Below are positions 1 through 8,953 of a DNA stretch of 64,000 nt, piece after piece (the stretch's first letter is position 1; every line of letters starts with the position of its first letter). The position numbers and the translations under genes were made by a program. Source of the DNA: Sphingomonas aurantiaca (GTDB lineage Bacteria; Pseudomonadota; Alphaproteobacteria; Sphingomonadales; Sphingomonadaceae); contig NZ_QAOG01000001.1 of assembly GCF_003050705.1 (NCBI RefSeq), positions 851,105 through 915,104 on the forward strand. The letters are read 5' to 3'. The notes under the pieces are model-generated. The model was not told the origin of the DNA. It did not search any database and saw only the letters and a list, made by a program, of their open reading frames with translations.

Positions 1-16
1 CGGTCAGTTTCTTCAT
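1..16 (-). CDS. 5' end of a gene leaving the window (partial)
   Basis: Reading the minus strand, an ATG at 16-14 opens MKKLT before the window ends, and an AGGA lies about nine bases upstream of it. Only five codons are visible, so no product can be named. The gene would be co-directional with the efflux gene at 122-1348. Bases 17-121 between them show no further gene. Confidence 0.25.
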
Positions 17-121
17 GATCGGTATCCTGTAGTTGTGGTGACGACGCAAACCGTCACGCCCACGTAACGGTTCCCGACGCAGTGATCCTGTTGATCGAGT
101 GTGATCTTTTTACACCACGGC

Positions 122-1348
122 TCAGCGCGGCACGGCCTTTCGCTCGAACCAGAAACCGCCCTCGACCAGGTAGACGAGCGCCAGCGCCCCCAGCCCGATG
201 CCGAGATAGCCGATCGCGAGCGGGAAGGTGGACCCGTCATAGGCCTGTCCGATCAGCGATCCGACCACCACTGCGCCGACGCTGGTGATGAAGCCCTGCA
301 CCGACGACGCGGTCCCCGCGATATGCCCGACCGGCTCCATCGCCATCGCGCCGAAATTCGATCCGCACAGGCCGATGCACGTCATGCTGAGCGCCTGCAG
401 CGCGATATAGCTCCACAGCGTCTCGACGCCCGCGGCGATGACCGCGAGGTGGATCAGTGACACCAGGATGAGGACGAACACGCCCGCCTGCGAGATCAGC
501 CGCGTGCCGAGCCGTTCGACCAGCCGGCTGTTGGCAAACGAGGCGACGGCCATCGCGAACGCGCAGATCGCGAACAGGATCGTGAACCGGTCGCCCGCGC
601 CGAACTCGTCGACGAAGATCTGCTGCGCCGACGACACGAACGCGATGATCCCGCCGAACGTCAGCGATGCGGCGATCGCATAGCCGATCGAATAGCGGTT
701 GGTCAGCGTCAGCCGGTACGCGGCGCGCAGCGACGTCAGCGATATTGCCACGCGGCGCTCGATCGCCAGCGTCTCGGGCAGGCGCAGCGCCGACCAGGCG
801 AGCACGAACGCGGCAAACCCGGCCAGCGCGTAGAAGATGAACCGCCACGGCCCGATCCCCAGCAGCACTTGGCCGATGCTCGGCGCGAGGATCGGCACGA
901 GGAAGAAGATCATCTGCGCCAGCGACACCGTCTTGGCCATCTGCCGCCCCGAATACCGGTCGCGGACGATCGCGACGGCCAGCACGCGAGTCGATGCCGA
1001 CATCAGCCCTTGCAGGATCCGCGCGCAGATCAGCGCGGTGAAGGTCGCCGAACTCGCCGCGAAGATGCTTGCGCCGACAAAGCCGACCAGCGTGACGAGC
1101 AGGATCGGACGCCGGCCATAGCGATCGGCGAGCGGACCATAGGCCAGCTGCCCGATCCCGAACCCGAACACATAGGCGGTGACGATCCACTGCCGCGAAT
1201 TGGCGGTGGCGGCATGGAGCTCGGCGCCGATCGCGGGCAACGCAGGCAGCATCAGGTCGACCCCGAGCGCGTTGACCGCCATGATCGCGGCGATGAACGC
1301 GACGAACTCGCGACGACCAAGGGCGAAGGGGGTAGGCGATTGCGTCAT
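122..1348 (-). CDS. MFS drug-efflux transporter, Bcr/CflA type
   Basis: Protein of 408 residues, the usual length for a 12-helix major facilitator. The first helix carries the Bcr/CflA-like stretch GVDLMLPALPAIGAEL at about residues 29-44. The cytoplasmic loop after helix 2 has the MFS motif A, GPLADRYGRRPIL, at residues 71-83. The rest is a regular series of hydrophobic segments in two halves. The family moves small drugs or metabolites out through the inner membrane with proton antiport; the substrate cannot be read from sequence. It stands apart from the polysaccharide locus, and a palindromic repeat lies upstream of its start. Confidence 0.85.
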   Translation of the reverse strand: MTQSPTPFALGRREFVAFIAAIMAVNALGVDLMLPALPAIGAELHAATANSRQWIVTAYVFGFGIGQLAYGPLADRYGRRPILLVTLVGFVGASIFAASSATFTALICARILQGLMSASTRVLAVAIVRDRYSGRQMAKTVSLAQMIFFLVPILAPSIGQVLLGIGPWRFIFYALAGFAAFVLAWSALRLPETLAIERRVAISLTSLRAAYRLTLTNRYSIGYAIAASLTFGGIIAFVSSAQQIFVDEFGAGDRFTILFAICAFAMAVASFANSRLVERLGTRLISQAGVFVLILVSLIHLAVIAAGVETLWSYIALQALSMTCIGLCGSNFGAMAMEPVGHIAGTASSVQGFITSVGAVVVGSLIGQAYDGSTFPLAIGYLGIGLGALALVYLVEGGFWFERKAVPR

Positions 1349-1403
1349 GCCTGCGCGCCTACCGCCTTATGCTGCACCGCGCCATAATCGATCGCCGGCA
1401 AAT

Positions 1404-1451
1404 CCTCCCCCGCCAGGGGGAGGTGGCGCCGAAGGCGACGGAGGGGGAGGG
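1404..1451. repeat. intergenic palindromic repeat (CCTCCCCC / GGGGGAGG type)
   Basis: Between two minus-strand genes lies a nested palindrome. CCTCCCCC, CGCC and GGGGGAGG form an inner hairpin, followed by GGCGCCGAAGGCGAC and a closing GAGGGGGAGG. No coding signal runs through it. It looks like a REP-type intergenic repeat and is a different family from the other palindromes in this window. Confidence 0.6.
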
Positions 1452-1496
1452 CATGCAACACCGGCCAGTTTCCACCGCCCCCCGCCCAAACCCGCG

Positions 1497-1769
1497 CTAC
1501 CCCGCGTCGGCCGTATCGCTGCGGACCAGTTCGACGATATCGACCGCATGGCTCTTCCACCCGCGCGTCGCCGCCGCCTCGACCGCGAGATTCTTGGTCC
1601 GCTTCGCCTCGGCGAGCGACTTGCTGTGGCCCCAGAAGACCTCGGTCTTGCCGTTGGCGAGCACCGCGACGATCCGCCAGTAATGCGTCAGGTCGAGCGC
1701 GGTGGGGCCGATCGTCTTGACATAGCCATCGGGCAGCACCGCGATGAGGTAGACTTTACGCTTGGCCAT
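1497..1769 (-). CDS. small protein of unknown function
   Basis: Protein of 90 residues beginning MAKRKVYLIAVLPDGYVKTIG, with no signal peptide or membrane segment. The middle, residues about 24-60, is a mixed strand/helix stretch with aromatic residues (HYWRIVAVL, EVFWGHSKSL) and the N-terminus is basic. I recognise no family. Codon use (GC-rich third positions) matches the neighbours, which supports a real gene. It is monocistronic on the minus strand between the efflux gene and the GH130 gene. Confidence 0.6.
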   Translation of the reverse strand: MAKRKVYLIAVLPDGYVKTIGPTALDLTHYWRIVAVLANGKTEVFWGHSKSLAEAKRTKNLAVEAAATRGWKSHAVDIVELVRSDTADAG

Positions 1770-1922
1770 CGCGCGCTGCTACAACGTCGCGGCCGTCAAG
1801 GCATCCGCGAAAACGCCGCCGCCGCCCGGGGCATCATCGCCAGCAGCGGGATTCGAGCGCCGCGCAGGGATCGAATCGGCGCGTGCAGCGCTCCTCCATC
1901 ATCTCCGTTCGAAGGGCCGATC

Positions 1923-3338
1923 ATGACGACACCTGACGCTGCGCACTCCCTCCCGGCCGATACGGACGCAGACGATACGGGCCCGGCCGATACGGACAGC
2001 GCGCCGCGAGGCTGGTCCGATCCGCGCGGGATCGACTTCATGGCCGCAGCCGATGTCTTCACCAAGCTCGACCTCGAGCTCAAGCCCGATCCGTCGCGCA
2101 CCGTTATCCGCCCGTTCAGCTTCGCCTATCCCGAGGCGTTCGACGATGGCCGGCCGTCGCGCGCGCAGGCCGTGGTCGACCGGGTCCGCGCCACCGATCC
2201 CGCGCTCAGGACACGAATGCGCGCGCTGCTGACCGCGCCGATGCGCGAACGCCACCGCAATGCCGATCAGGTCTTCCTGCGGCGCTTTGCCGAGGTCCGC
2301 GACGAGATCGGGGCGGGCGAGTTCGACGAGGACGAGCAGTTCCTGATCGGCGCCTATTTCAGCCAGGAATATGCGTTCGAATCGGCGGCGTTGTTCAACC
2401 CGAGCATGGTCCGGTTGCCCGACGACGCGCTCGAGGGGCAGCCGAGCGAACCGGGGGCGGTGCGCTTCCTGCTGTCGCTGCGCGGGATCGGCGAGGGGCA
2501 TATCTCGTCGGTGACGTTCCGCACCGGCGAATGGGGGCCGGGCGACCGGCTGGTGCTCGATCCGCCGAGCGCGAACGGCGTGCCGCCGCAGATCGACCGG
2601 ACCGAGGCGGACTGGGTCAGGCTGCGGTGCGAGGACAGCCGCGACGTGTCCGAGACGGTGATCTTCCCCGTGCTGCCCAGCCAGCGTCAGGGGGTCGAGG
2701 ATCTCCGGCTCGTCACCTTCACCGATCACGACGGCGTGCAGAGCGTCATCGGCACCTATACCGCGTTCGACGGCCGGACCGCGCGACAGGAGATGCTGCG
2801 CGGGATCGACATGCGCACGTTCGAGATGCGGCCGCTGGCCGGGTCGATGACCGGCTACAAGGGCATGGCGCTGTTCCCGCGGCGGATCGACGGACAGTTC
2901 GTGATGCTCGGGCGGCAGGACAGCGAGAATATCTGGCTGCTGCGCTCGGACGATCTCTACACCTGGGACAGCGGCACGCCGATCATGGCGCCGAAATATC
3001 CCTGGGAATATGTCCAGCTCGGCAATTGCGGGTCGCCGCTGGAGATCGACGAGGGCTGGCTGGTCTTCACGCACGGCGTCGGCATGGTCCGCGGCTATTG
3101 CATCGGCGCGTGCCTGCTCGACAAGGCGGATCCGTCTAAGGTGCTCGCGCGGACGCCGTCGCCGCTGCTCTTCCCGTCCGCGGAGCAGCGCGGCGGCTAC
3201 GTGCCCAACGTCACCTATAGCTGCGGCGGGCTGCTCGACGGCCGCCGGGTGTTGCTGCCCTACGCGATCGGCGACGAATACAGCGCGTTCGCGGTCGGGA
3301 CCGTCGACGACATCCTCGCCGCTATGGTCCCCGCCTGA
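1923..3338 (+). CDS. GH130-family mannoside phosphorylase/mannosidase-like enzyme
   Basis: Protein of 471 residues. It has the five-bladed propeller signature of glycoside hydrolase family 130: LFNPSMV at about 158-164, GEGHISSVTFRTG at 190-202, GSMTGYKGMALFPRR near 310, then GNCGSPLEIDEGWLVFTHGV, an LLDKADPSKVLAR stretch and GGYVPNVTYSCGG near the C-terminus. Family members cleave or phosphorolyse beta-mannosides (beta-1,2- or beta-1,4-linked). There is no signal peptide, so it probably acts in the cytoplasm. The start is the ATG at 1923 with AGGG upstream; the open frame continues further 5' but with non-coding character. The first 30 residues are a low-complexity Ala/Asp/Thr tail. It adjoins a capsule locus, which suggests but does not prove a mannose-containing polymer or its turnover. 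Confidence 0.8.
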   Translation: MTTPDAAHSLPADTDADDTGPADTDSAPRGWSDPRGIDFMAAADVFTKLDLELKPDPSRTVIRPFSFAYPEAFDDGRPSRAQAVVDRVRATDPALRTRMRALLTAPMRERHRNADQVFLRRFAEVRDEIGAGEFDEDEQFLIGAYFSQEYAFESAALFNPSMVRLPDDALEGQPSEPGAVRFLLSLRGIGEGHISSVTFRTGEWGPGDRLVLDPPSANGVPPQIDRTEADWVRLRCEDSRDVSETVIFPVLPSQRQGVEDLRLVTFTDHDGVQSVIGTYTAFDGRTARQEMLRGIDMRTFEMRPLAGSMTGYKGMALFPRRIDGQFVMLGRQDSENIWLLRSDDLYTWDSGTPIMAPKYPWEYVQLGNCGSPLEIDEGWLVFTHGVGMVRGYCIGACLLDKADPSKVLARTPSPLLFPSAEQRGGYVPNVTYSCGGLLDGRRVLLPYAIGDEYSAFAVGTVDDILAAMVPA

Positions 3339-3348
3339 CACGCTTTTC

Positions 3349-4467
3349 TCACCCGAGCGTCGCAAACAATTTGCGCACGATCTCTGTATCAACCCAAAAG
3401 TCCCGCCGATCCACCGCCCGTGTGTCGGTCGGGACGGTCGGGCCGACCGCCGCCAGATAGTCGAGCTGGCGATGATGCGCGAGATTGGCGAACAGCGTGG
3501 CATCGCCCTCGCGTCCTTCGGGGGCGAGCTCGATCAGTGCACTACCCGGACGCAGGAACGCCGCGTTGGCGAGCCCGGCGCCTAGCGGGCCGGCGATCGC
3601 GTCCGCCCCGCCGAACAGGTCGACCTGGTCGCGGAAGGAGAGATGCTGGGGCGAGACGGTCTCGAACCCATAGTCCGCAGCGATCGCGATGATCTCGTCC
3701 TCGTTGACCAGCTTGCGGGACCCGGCATCGGCGCGCGTGACGAACAGCCTGCGTCCGGACCGCGTCTCGGGCGCGTACCGGTCGCGGATCTGATCGGCCA
3801 TCGCAAACGCGTGCGGGCAAAATGTATGGATATTGCCGAGCCCGCGCGCCGGCATCAGCAGGCGCTCGCACCGGGTAATGCCCGTCCCTTGCGTGGCGCG
3901 CCGCTCGATCGGGTCGAGCGCGGTGAGCATGTCGGCCATCCATGGACGCAGTGGTGGCAGCCAGACCGTCGAGTCCGCCGCCAGGCCTTCATGCTGGGCA
4001 AGCCACAATCGCGGCATCGCTTCGAGCAACCAGTGGAAGTAATTCAGGTTCGTCTGGATGCCGACGACCAGGTGGGTGCCGGGCAGCTCGGGGCTTGCGG
4101 TCCGGTCGATCGAGAACAGCCGGTCGGCATGTTCCTGGAACCCGTGCCGCGCCAACGATCCAAACGCCCGGAAGCTGTCGCTGAGGATGCGATCGTCCTG
4201 ATCGGCGACCAGGAAACCCTCGGTCAGGATCGTGCCATGCGGCAACGCCGCCATGAACGCGGGCGCCAGGCGAGTCGTCGCGACCGGCCCTGCGCGGACC
4301 TGGTGTTCGCGCTCCACGTCGGCGACTCGCGGATCGATCGCGAAGAAGAGAGGAGCGTTTCTGACGACCGGCGCGCTGCCGGGCAGGATGACTCGCGTTG
4401 CGCTGCCGATGGCGGTCGAGAGGTCGTCCGTCGTTGGGATGCCATCACGGTGGAACAGGCTATACAT
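3349..4467 (-). CDS. GT61-family glycosyltransferase (DUF563)
   Basis: Protein of 372 residues. The centre has NLNYFHWLLEAMPRLWLAQ at 140-158, and the C-terminal half has RRLFVTRADAGSRKLVNE at 239-256 followed by LFGGADAIAGPLGAGLANA near 284-302. Together these are the hallmark of the GT61/DUF563 family, which in bacteria is found in capsule and LPS clusters. It is the last gene of a minus-strand run (KpsT, OPX, GT2+GT4 fusion, GT61). The start is uncertain: the ATG at 4467 lacks a clear ribosome site, and a GTG at 4479 is an alternative. The sugar and acceptor are unknown. Confidence 0.82.
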   Translation of the reverse strand: MYSLFHRDGIPTTDDLSTAIGSATRVILPGSAPVVRNAPLFFAIDPRVADVEREHQVRAGPVATTRLAPAFMAALPHGTILTEGFLVADQDDRILSDSFRAFGSLARHGFQEHADRLFSIDRTASPELPGTHLVVGIQTNLNYFHWLLEAMPRLWLAQHEGLAADSTVWLPPLRPWMADMLTALDPIERRATQGTGITRCERLLMPARGLGNIHTFCPHAFAMADQIRDRYAPETRSGRRLFVTRADAGSRKLVNEDEIIAIAADYGFETVSPQHLSFRDQVDLFGGADAIAGPLGAGLANAAFLRPGSALIELAPEGREGDATLFANLAHHRQLDYLAAVGPTVPTDTRAVDRRDFWVDTEIVRKLFATLG

Positions 4468-4613
4468 CGTGTCAGTCACGAATAGAGGGTCGGCGATCGT
4501 CGGCTCCTTGTGGGAAACATCGTCCCGTACCTGCGTCCGGGATGGCCGTCTATATGAACCGGCAGGCGACACGGTCACTCGGCGTGATCCTAGACCTGTA
4601 CGCCTTTGTACGC

Positions 4614-7600
4614 TCAGGGAATTGGGCGGCTGAACGCACGGCGGGTCTCTCGCACCTGCGCGTATACCCCACAGTAATGATCTGCCATCGCTGCGGTGTC
4701 GTAGTGACGGCCGACCGTGTCTTGCCAGTGGAGAGTCGCCGCCCCGGCGGCCTCTATGGCCTCGGGGAGAGCGGACAAATGCGTTAGCCACTGCGCCAGG
4801 TCGGCGGGGGGGATGTTGACATGATGCAGCCATCCGGCGCCCGAGTCCCTGATCCGGTCGCCCACCGCGCCGATATCGAAGCCGATGACCGGCAGTCCCG
4901 CCGCCCAGAGTTCGGTGAGCGTATGGCAATAGGTCTCCGCCCAGATCGAGAAGATCGCGCCGACATGCGGCGCGATCTCGGCGACGCGCGCTGCAAACGC
5001 ATCGCGCTGGTATCGTCCGTGCAGGATCAGCCCGGGCCGTGCGGTCATGTGACCCGAGTCGCCAAGGACGTGAAACTCGAAGGTGCGCCCCTCGTCGATC
5101 GCCGCCACGGCCTCGATCAGCACGGAGCCTTTGGCCGCCGACAAATTGCCGGGGACGAGGATCCTCAGCGGTGCGCCCGGGTCGCGTGCCACCATCGTCC
5201 CGAAGGTTTCGAAGCTTCGTCCATGCGGGATGACGTCGAACGGCCGGTCCGTGAGACCGGGCAACCCCTCCAGGATGATCGTCCGCGCGGTCGGGCTTGT
5301 CGTGACGAAGGCATCGCAGTGATGCAGCGCGGCGGTCATCATCGCGCGCCAGCGATGAATGAACTGATGTTTCAGGTTCGGAAACGCATCGGCGGGCCAT
5401 AGTTCGGGGCGACACCGGCCAGGCCCCGGCGTGCAACGGCCACCGCAGAACACCATGTCCTGATCGAGCAGCTTCACCGTCGGGCACAAGGCATAAAAAT
5501 CGTGAAACGAGAAGATCGTCGCAATGCCCAACCTGCGACACGTTTGGGGGAGGGTGGTGCTGTGCCAGGCCATGTGTCGAATGTGGACAAGTTCGATCGC
5601 GTGGCGGGTGAGCATGTCGGCGACGATCAGGTCATATTCGCTCGAGCGGTGGACGAGCGGATCGAGGCCGCGCGCGAGGTCCGCGGTCTCGACCGGGACG
5701 AGCGCGCCGCGGTCCAGCCGCGACAGTTCGATCCGCGCGGTATCGCAGCGTAGCAGCCAGGGTTCGAACCGGTCCGCGAGCGCGGTCATCAGATCCTGAT
5801 TGGTCTGCGGCGTGCCGCCCGACTGCGTCGCGATGACGTACAGGATGCGCGGGCGCGGCGGCGCGGTCACCGCGGCGAGCGCGCGCCGGATCCGCCATCG
5901 CATCGCCAGCATGTCGCGGCCGCGCGTGAACACGCCGATCCGCGCCTTGTATTCCGGATAGCGGTCGTCGACGACCCGCCGCCCCGCCGCGTACAGCGCC
6001 GCCTTCTCGCCGCCGAAACTCGCCGACCCCTCGTGATGGATGAAGGTGCGGTCGTCGATGACGTTGCGCAGCCCGGCATGGTCGGCGCGCATCGAAAAGT
6101 CGTTCTCCTCGCCATAACCGCGCGGAAACGCGGCGGCGTCGAGCGGCCCGATCCGGTCGAGCGCATCGCGGCGGATATACATGCAGAACCCGTGTCCGGT
6201 CGGCACCTCCGGGCGCAACGTCATCGCCGATTGCCGGACCAGCCGCGCCATGTCGTCGAACGACAGACCCGCGGGGACCGGGTTGGCCATGCCCGAATCG
6301 GGCACCGAGAAGGCCCCCGCGTTGTCCGACACCGCGGTCGCGGTCGCCACCGACCGACCGCTATAGGCGGCGAGGCGCAGGCCCTGCAGCCACCCCGTCG
6401 TCACCTGGGTATCCGAATTGAGCAGGACCACGTCGTCGCGACCGGCGAGCCCGATCGCGCGGTTGACGGTGCGCGTGAACCCCAGATTCCGCGGGTTGCG
6501 GTGAACCTCGACATTGCGGAGCGCGGCTGCCGCAGCAAGGATGCCGGCGATCGCGGGGTCGGTGCTGCAATCGTCGATCAGGATCAGCCGGCAGGGCATG
6601 TCGGTGGCGCGGCAGAGCGCATCGATACACGCGGCGGTATCGACCGGTGCGTTGTAGACCGGGACGATGATCGTCACCCCGCGCTCGTCGAGGTCGGGCA
6701 GGATGTCGAGGATCACCGACGTCAGCAGCCACCGTCGCTCGGGCACCGCGATGTCGGTCGCGCCGCGGATCGCGGCGTCGTCGCCCTGCGCATGGACCGA
6801 GACATGCGCGGTCGAGCCGCCTGTCATGCTGATCGAGGGCATCTCGAAACGAAAACCGCCCCCCGATGCGACGATTCCCTTGGCGACGAGATCGGCGCGG
6901 TACCGGTCTGCGACCCCGGTCGCATAGCGGATGCCGTCGATCCGCATCTCGACGCCGAGGCTCCCGTCGGGCCGGTTCGCGTCGGCCGCCCAGCCACGAG
7001 CCTCGGCCGGCGTCACGCGTTCGAGCTTGCCGCGCACCAATGGCGTGCGGACGATCGTCGACCGGGCGAGGACGTGCGTGCCGGCGCGCAGCAGGATCAC
7101 GTCCGGTTCGAGGGGCGGATCGGACGACACCGTCGCGTGCGTCCGCAATGCCTGCAACGAGACGCGGAAGCCGTAATTCGGTGCGCTGCCCGGCACCATC
7201 TGCGCGAGATCGGGACGGCCGATCGCCGCGTCGATCGCCGCGATCCGGGTGCCGTCGAACTGGAGCGTGACGGGCAGGCCCGCCGCGACCACCCAGCCTG
7301 CGACATCGTCGCTGCCCGCGACCTCGATATGCCCGCGCGGCGGCATCGGCCGGAGCGCGTCCGCGGCAATGTCGAGCGGCCGCCCGGTGATCGCCGCGCT
7401 CACATGCGTGCCGGGATGTATCGGTACCGGCAGGCAGACGCGAAACGCGCGCGCACCGATCGCGGCAAGATCGTCGCGAGGCGCGGTTTCGGCGATCTGG
7501 ACGATGCGCTGGGCGATACCGTCGAACGAAAACGTCAGCGCGCCCGATCGCAGCGCGGCGTCGGTCGCCCAGCCCTGCACGACGGTCCGATCCGCCAGGC

Positions 7601-7631
7601 ACTCCAGCGCCTCGATATAGCCTGCGGTCAT
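4614..7631 (-). CDS. bifunctional glycosyltransferase, GT2 + GT4 with N-terminal repeat domains
   Basis: Protein of 1005 residues with three parts. Residues 1-300 contain three related segments of about 90-100 residues, each with a GWA/GWV core (VVQGWATDA at 17-25, VAGWVVAAGLP at 110-120, ARGWAADANRP at 211-221) followed by a strand ending in DG; they look like beta-sandwich modules. Residues about 319-600 are a GT2 fold (TIIVPVYNAP, LIDDCST, LLNSDTQV at 403-410, GYGEENDFSMRA). Residues about 610-1000 are a GT4-like fold (ILYVIATQSGGTPQTN, LRILVPGNLSAAKG, LTELWAAGLPVIGFD). No membrane segment is visible. Lying downstream of kpsT and the OPX gene, it is probably a capsule polymerase or repeat-unit assembly enzyme acting in the cytoplasm before export; that role is inference. 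Confidence 0.85.
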   Translation of the reverse strand: MTAGYIEALECLADRTVVQGWATDAALRSGALTFSFDGIAQRIVQIAETAPRDDLAAIGARAFRVCLPVPIHPGTHVSAAITGRPLDIAADALRPMPPRGHIEVAGSDDVAGWVVAAGLPVTLQFDGTRIAAIDAAIGRPDLAQMVPGSAPNYGFRVSLQALRTHATVSSDPPLEPDVILLRAGTHVLARSTIVRTPLVRGKLERVTPAEARGWAADANRPDGSLGVEMRIDGIRYATGVADRYRADLVAKGIVASGGGFRFEMPSISMTGGSTAHVSVHAQGDDAAIRGATDIAVPERRWLLTSVILDILPDLDERGVTIIVPVYNAPVDTAACIDALCRATDMPCRLILIDDCSTDPAIAGILAAAAALRNVEVHRNPRNLGFTRTVNRAIGLAGRDDVVLLNSDTQVTTGWLQGLRLAAYSGRSVATATAVSDNAGAFSVPDSGMANPVPAGLSFDDMARLVRQSAMTLRPEVPTGHGFCMYIRRDALDRIGPLDAAAFPRGYGEENDFSMRADHAGLRNVIDDRTFIHHEGSASFGGEKAALYAAGRRVVDDRYPEYKARIGVFTRGRDMLAMRWRIRRALAAVTAPPRPRILYVIATQSGGTPQTNQDLMTALADRFEPWLLRCDTARIELSRLDRGALVPVETADLARGLDPLVHRSSEYDLIVADMLTRHAIELVHIRHMAWHSTTLPQTCRRLGIATIFSFHDFYALCPTVKLLDQDMVFCGGRCTPGPGRCRPELWPADAFPNLKHQFIHRWRAMMTAALHHCDAFVTTSPTARTIILEGLPGLTDRPFDVIPHGRSFETFGTMVARDPGAPLRILVPGNLSAAKGSVLIEAVAAIDEGRTFEFHVLGDSGHMTARPGLILHGRYQRDAFAARVAEIAPHVGAIFSIWAETYCHTLTELWAAGLPVIGFDIGAVGDRIRDSGAGWLHHVNIPPADLAQWLTHLSALPEAIEAAGAATLHWQDTVGRHYDTAAMADHYCGVYAQVRETRRAFSRPIP

Positions 7632-7700
7632 AGGTATTGGCTGCTCCGTTAGCCGGTTCCGTCCTGTTCTCGCGCCCTCTCGAATCTCGGGCGTTCGCGC

Positions 7701-8858
7701 TTACCGCGTGAGGCTGCGCGCGACGGCCAGCGGCGAGAAGAGCTGGCCGATGATCTGCGTCATCTTGGCGGGCGCATTGGCGGCGGCGCTGGAGACGTAG
7801 ATGACGTCCTTGTCCTGCATCTCGACGCGTTGCGACAGGAAGTAGCTGTCGGCGCGGACCATGTTCAGGCGGTAGATCACCGGCTTTGGCTCGGTGCCGA
7901 GCGACGTGTCGTAGCGGAACAGGTAGACCGCGGCGGGATCCGCGGTGCGCTCGCTGGGACCGCCGATCCGCGCCATCGCCTCGGCCAGCGACAGCGAACT
8001 GGCGCCGAACGGGACCTGCGATACCTTCTCGGTCGCGCCGAACACTAGGAACGTGCGGGGACGGTTGAACAATTCGATCCGGTCGCCCGGCAGCAGCGCG
8101 ATGTTCTGGTCGCCCGACGCGTCGATGTCGCTCAGCCGCGTCTCCGCCGAGCGTCCGCTGCGCGTGACCCGCACGATCATGTCGTTGGGCTGGTTGGTCG
8201 TTCCCCCCGCGCGCGCGATCGCATCGAGCAGCCGTTCGCGCGGCAGGCCCAGTTCGAACCGGCCGGGGGTGCGGATGTCGCCGGAGACATAGAACACGTT
8301 GAACGCGTTCGCCTTGACCGCCACGACGACCTGGGGGCGTTGCGACAGGCCGATCATGCCATGTTCGATCGTCCGTTCGACCTCGCCCGGTGTCTTTCCG
8401 GCGACCGCGACGCGGCCGACATAGGGCAATTGCACGGTGCCGGCGGCATCCACGCGAACGGTGAGATCCGTGCCCGATGCCGATGGGGTGAAGCTGCTCT
8501 GCGCGGTCGCGCCATTGCCGCGCGTGAACAGCGTCACGCCGACTTCGAAGATGCCGATCGACAGCGTGTCGCCCGGGCCCAGCGTGTCGGTCCGGCCGAC
8601 TTCGTCCAGCGTCGCGAGCGGCGCGGCGGCGGCGGCGTGGACGGCGAGACGCGCGGTGCTCGCCGCGTCGATGTCGACGATCTGGAATCCGGTCCCGTTG
8701 TCCTTGGTCTCCGCGCGGCGGATCTGCGCGGCGGTCGGGCCGGCGGCGGGCAAGGTCGCGCACCCGCCGGTCACCCCGAGGCCAGCAGAGACCAGAACCA
8801 GCCTGGCCCAATGGTTTGCAGTTCGGTGACGCGAATTGTAATTTTTAAACGCTGTCAT
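7701..8858 (-). CDS. outer-membrane polysaccharide export protein (OPX, Wza/KpsD class)
   Basis: Protein of 385 residues from the ATG at 8858, preceded by GGAAGAG. It opens with a basic region, a hydrophobic stretch and TGGC, making Cys33 the probable lipidated residue; the lipobox is slightly atypical (Thr at -3). Next comes the polysaccharide-export domain (LGPGDTLSIGIFEVG near 80-95, TVQLPYVGRVAVAGKTPGEVE) and SLBB-type segments (FYVSGDIRTPGRFELG, FLVFGATEKVSQVPFG). OPX proteins form the outer-membrane exit channel for capsule. It follows the KpsT-like ATPase on the same strand, and its partner KpsE-like protein is at 13134. An upstream in-frame ATG at 8915 would place 19 residues before the signal sequence and is less likely. 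Confidence 0.88.
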   Translation of the reverse strand: MTAFKNYNSRHRTANHWARLVLVSAGLGVTGGCATLPAAGPTAAQIRRAETKDNGTGFQIVDIDAASTARLAVHAAAAAPLATLDEVGRTDTLGPGDTLSIGIFEVGVTLFTRGNGATAQSSFTPSASGTDLTVRVDAAGTVQLPYVGRVAVAGKTPGEVERTIEHGMIGLSQRPQVVVAVKANAFNVFYVSGDIRTPGRFELGLPRERLLDAIARAGGTTNQPNDMIVRVTRSGRSAETRLSDIDASGDQNIALLPGDRIELFNRPRTFLVFGATEKVSQVPFGASSLSLAEAMARIGGPSERTADPAAVYLFRYDTSLGTEPKPVIYRLNMVRADSYFLSQRVEMQDKDVIYVSSAAANAPAKMTQIIGQLFSPLAVARSLTR

Positions 8859-8953
8859 CGATGACTCTTCCAATAAAGCAGCCGAATGGAAAATGTATCT
8901 AGCCACTTTCCCCAATGCGCCGTTAAATCAGCCCTGCGATGAAAACAATCGAA

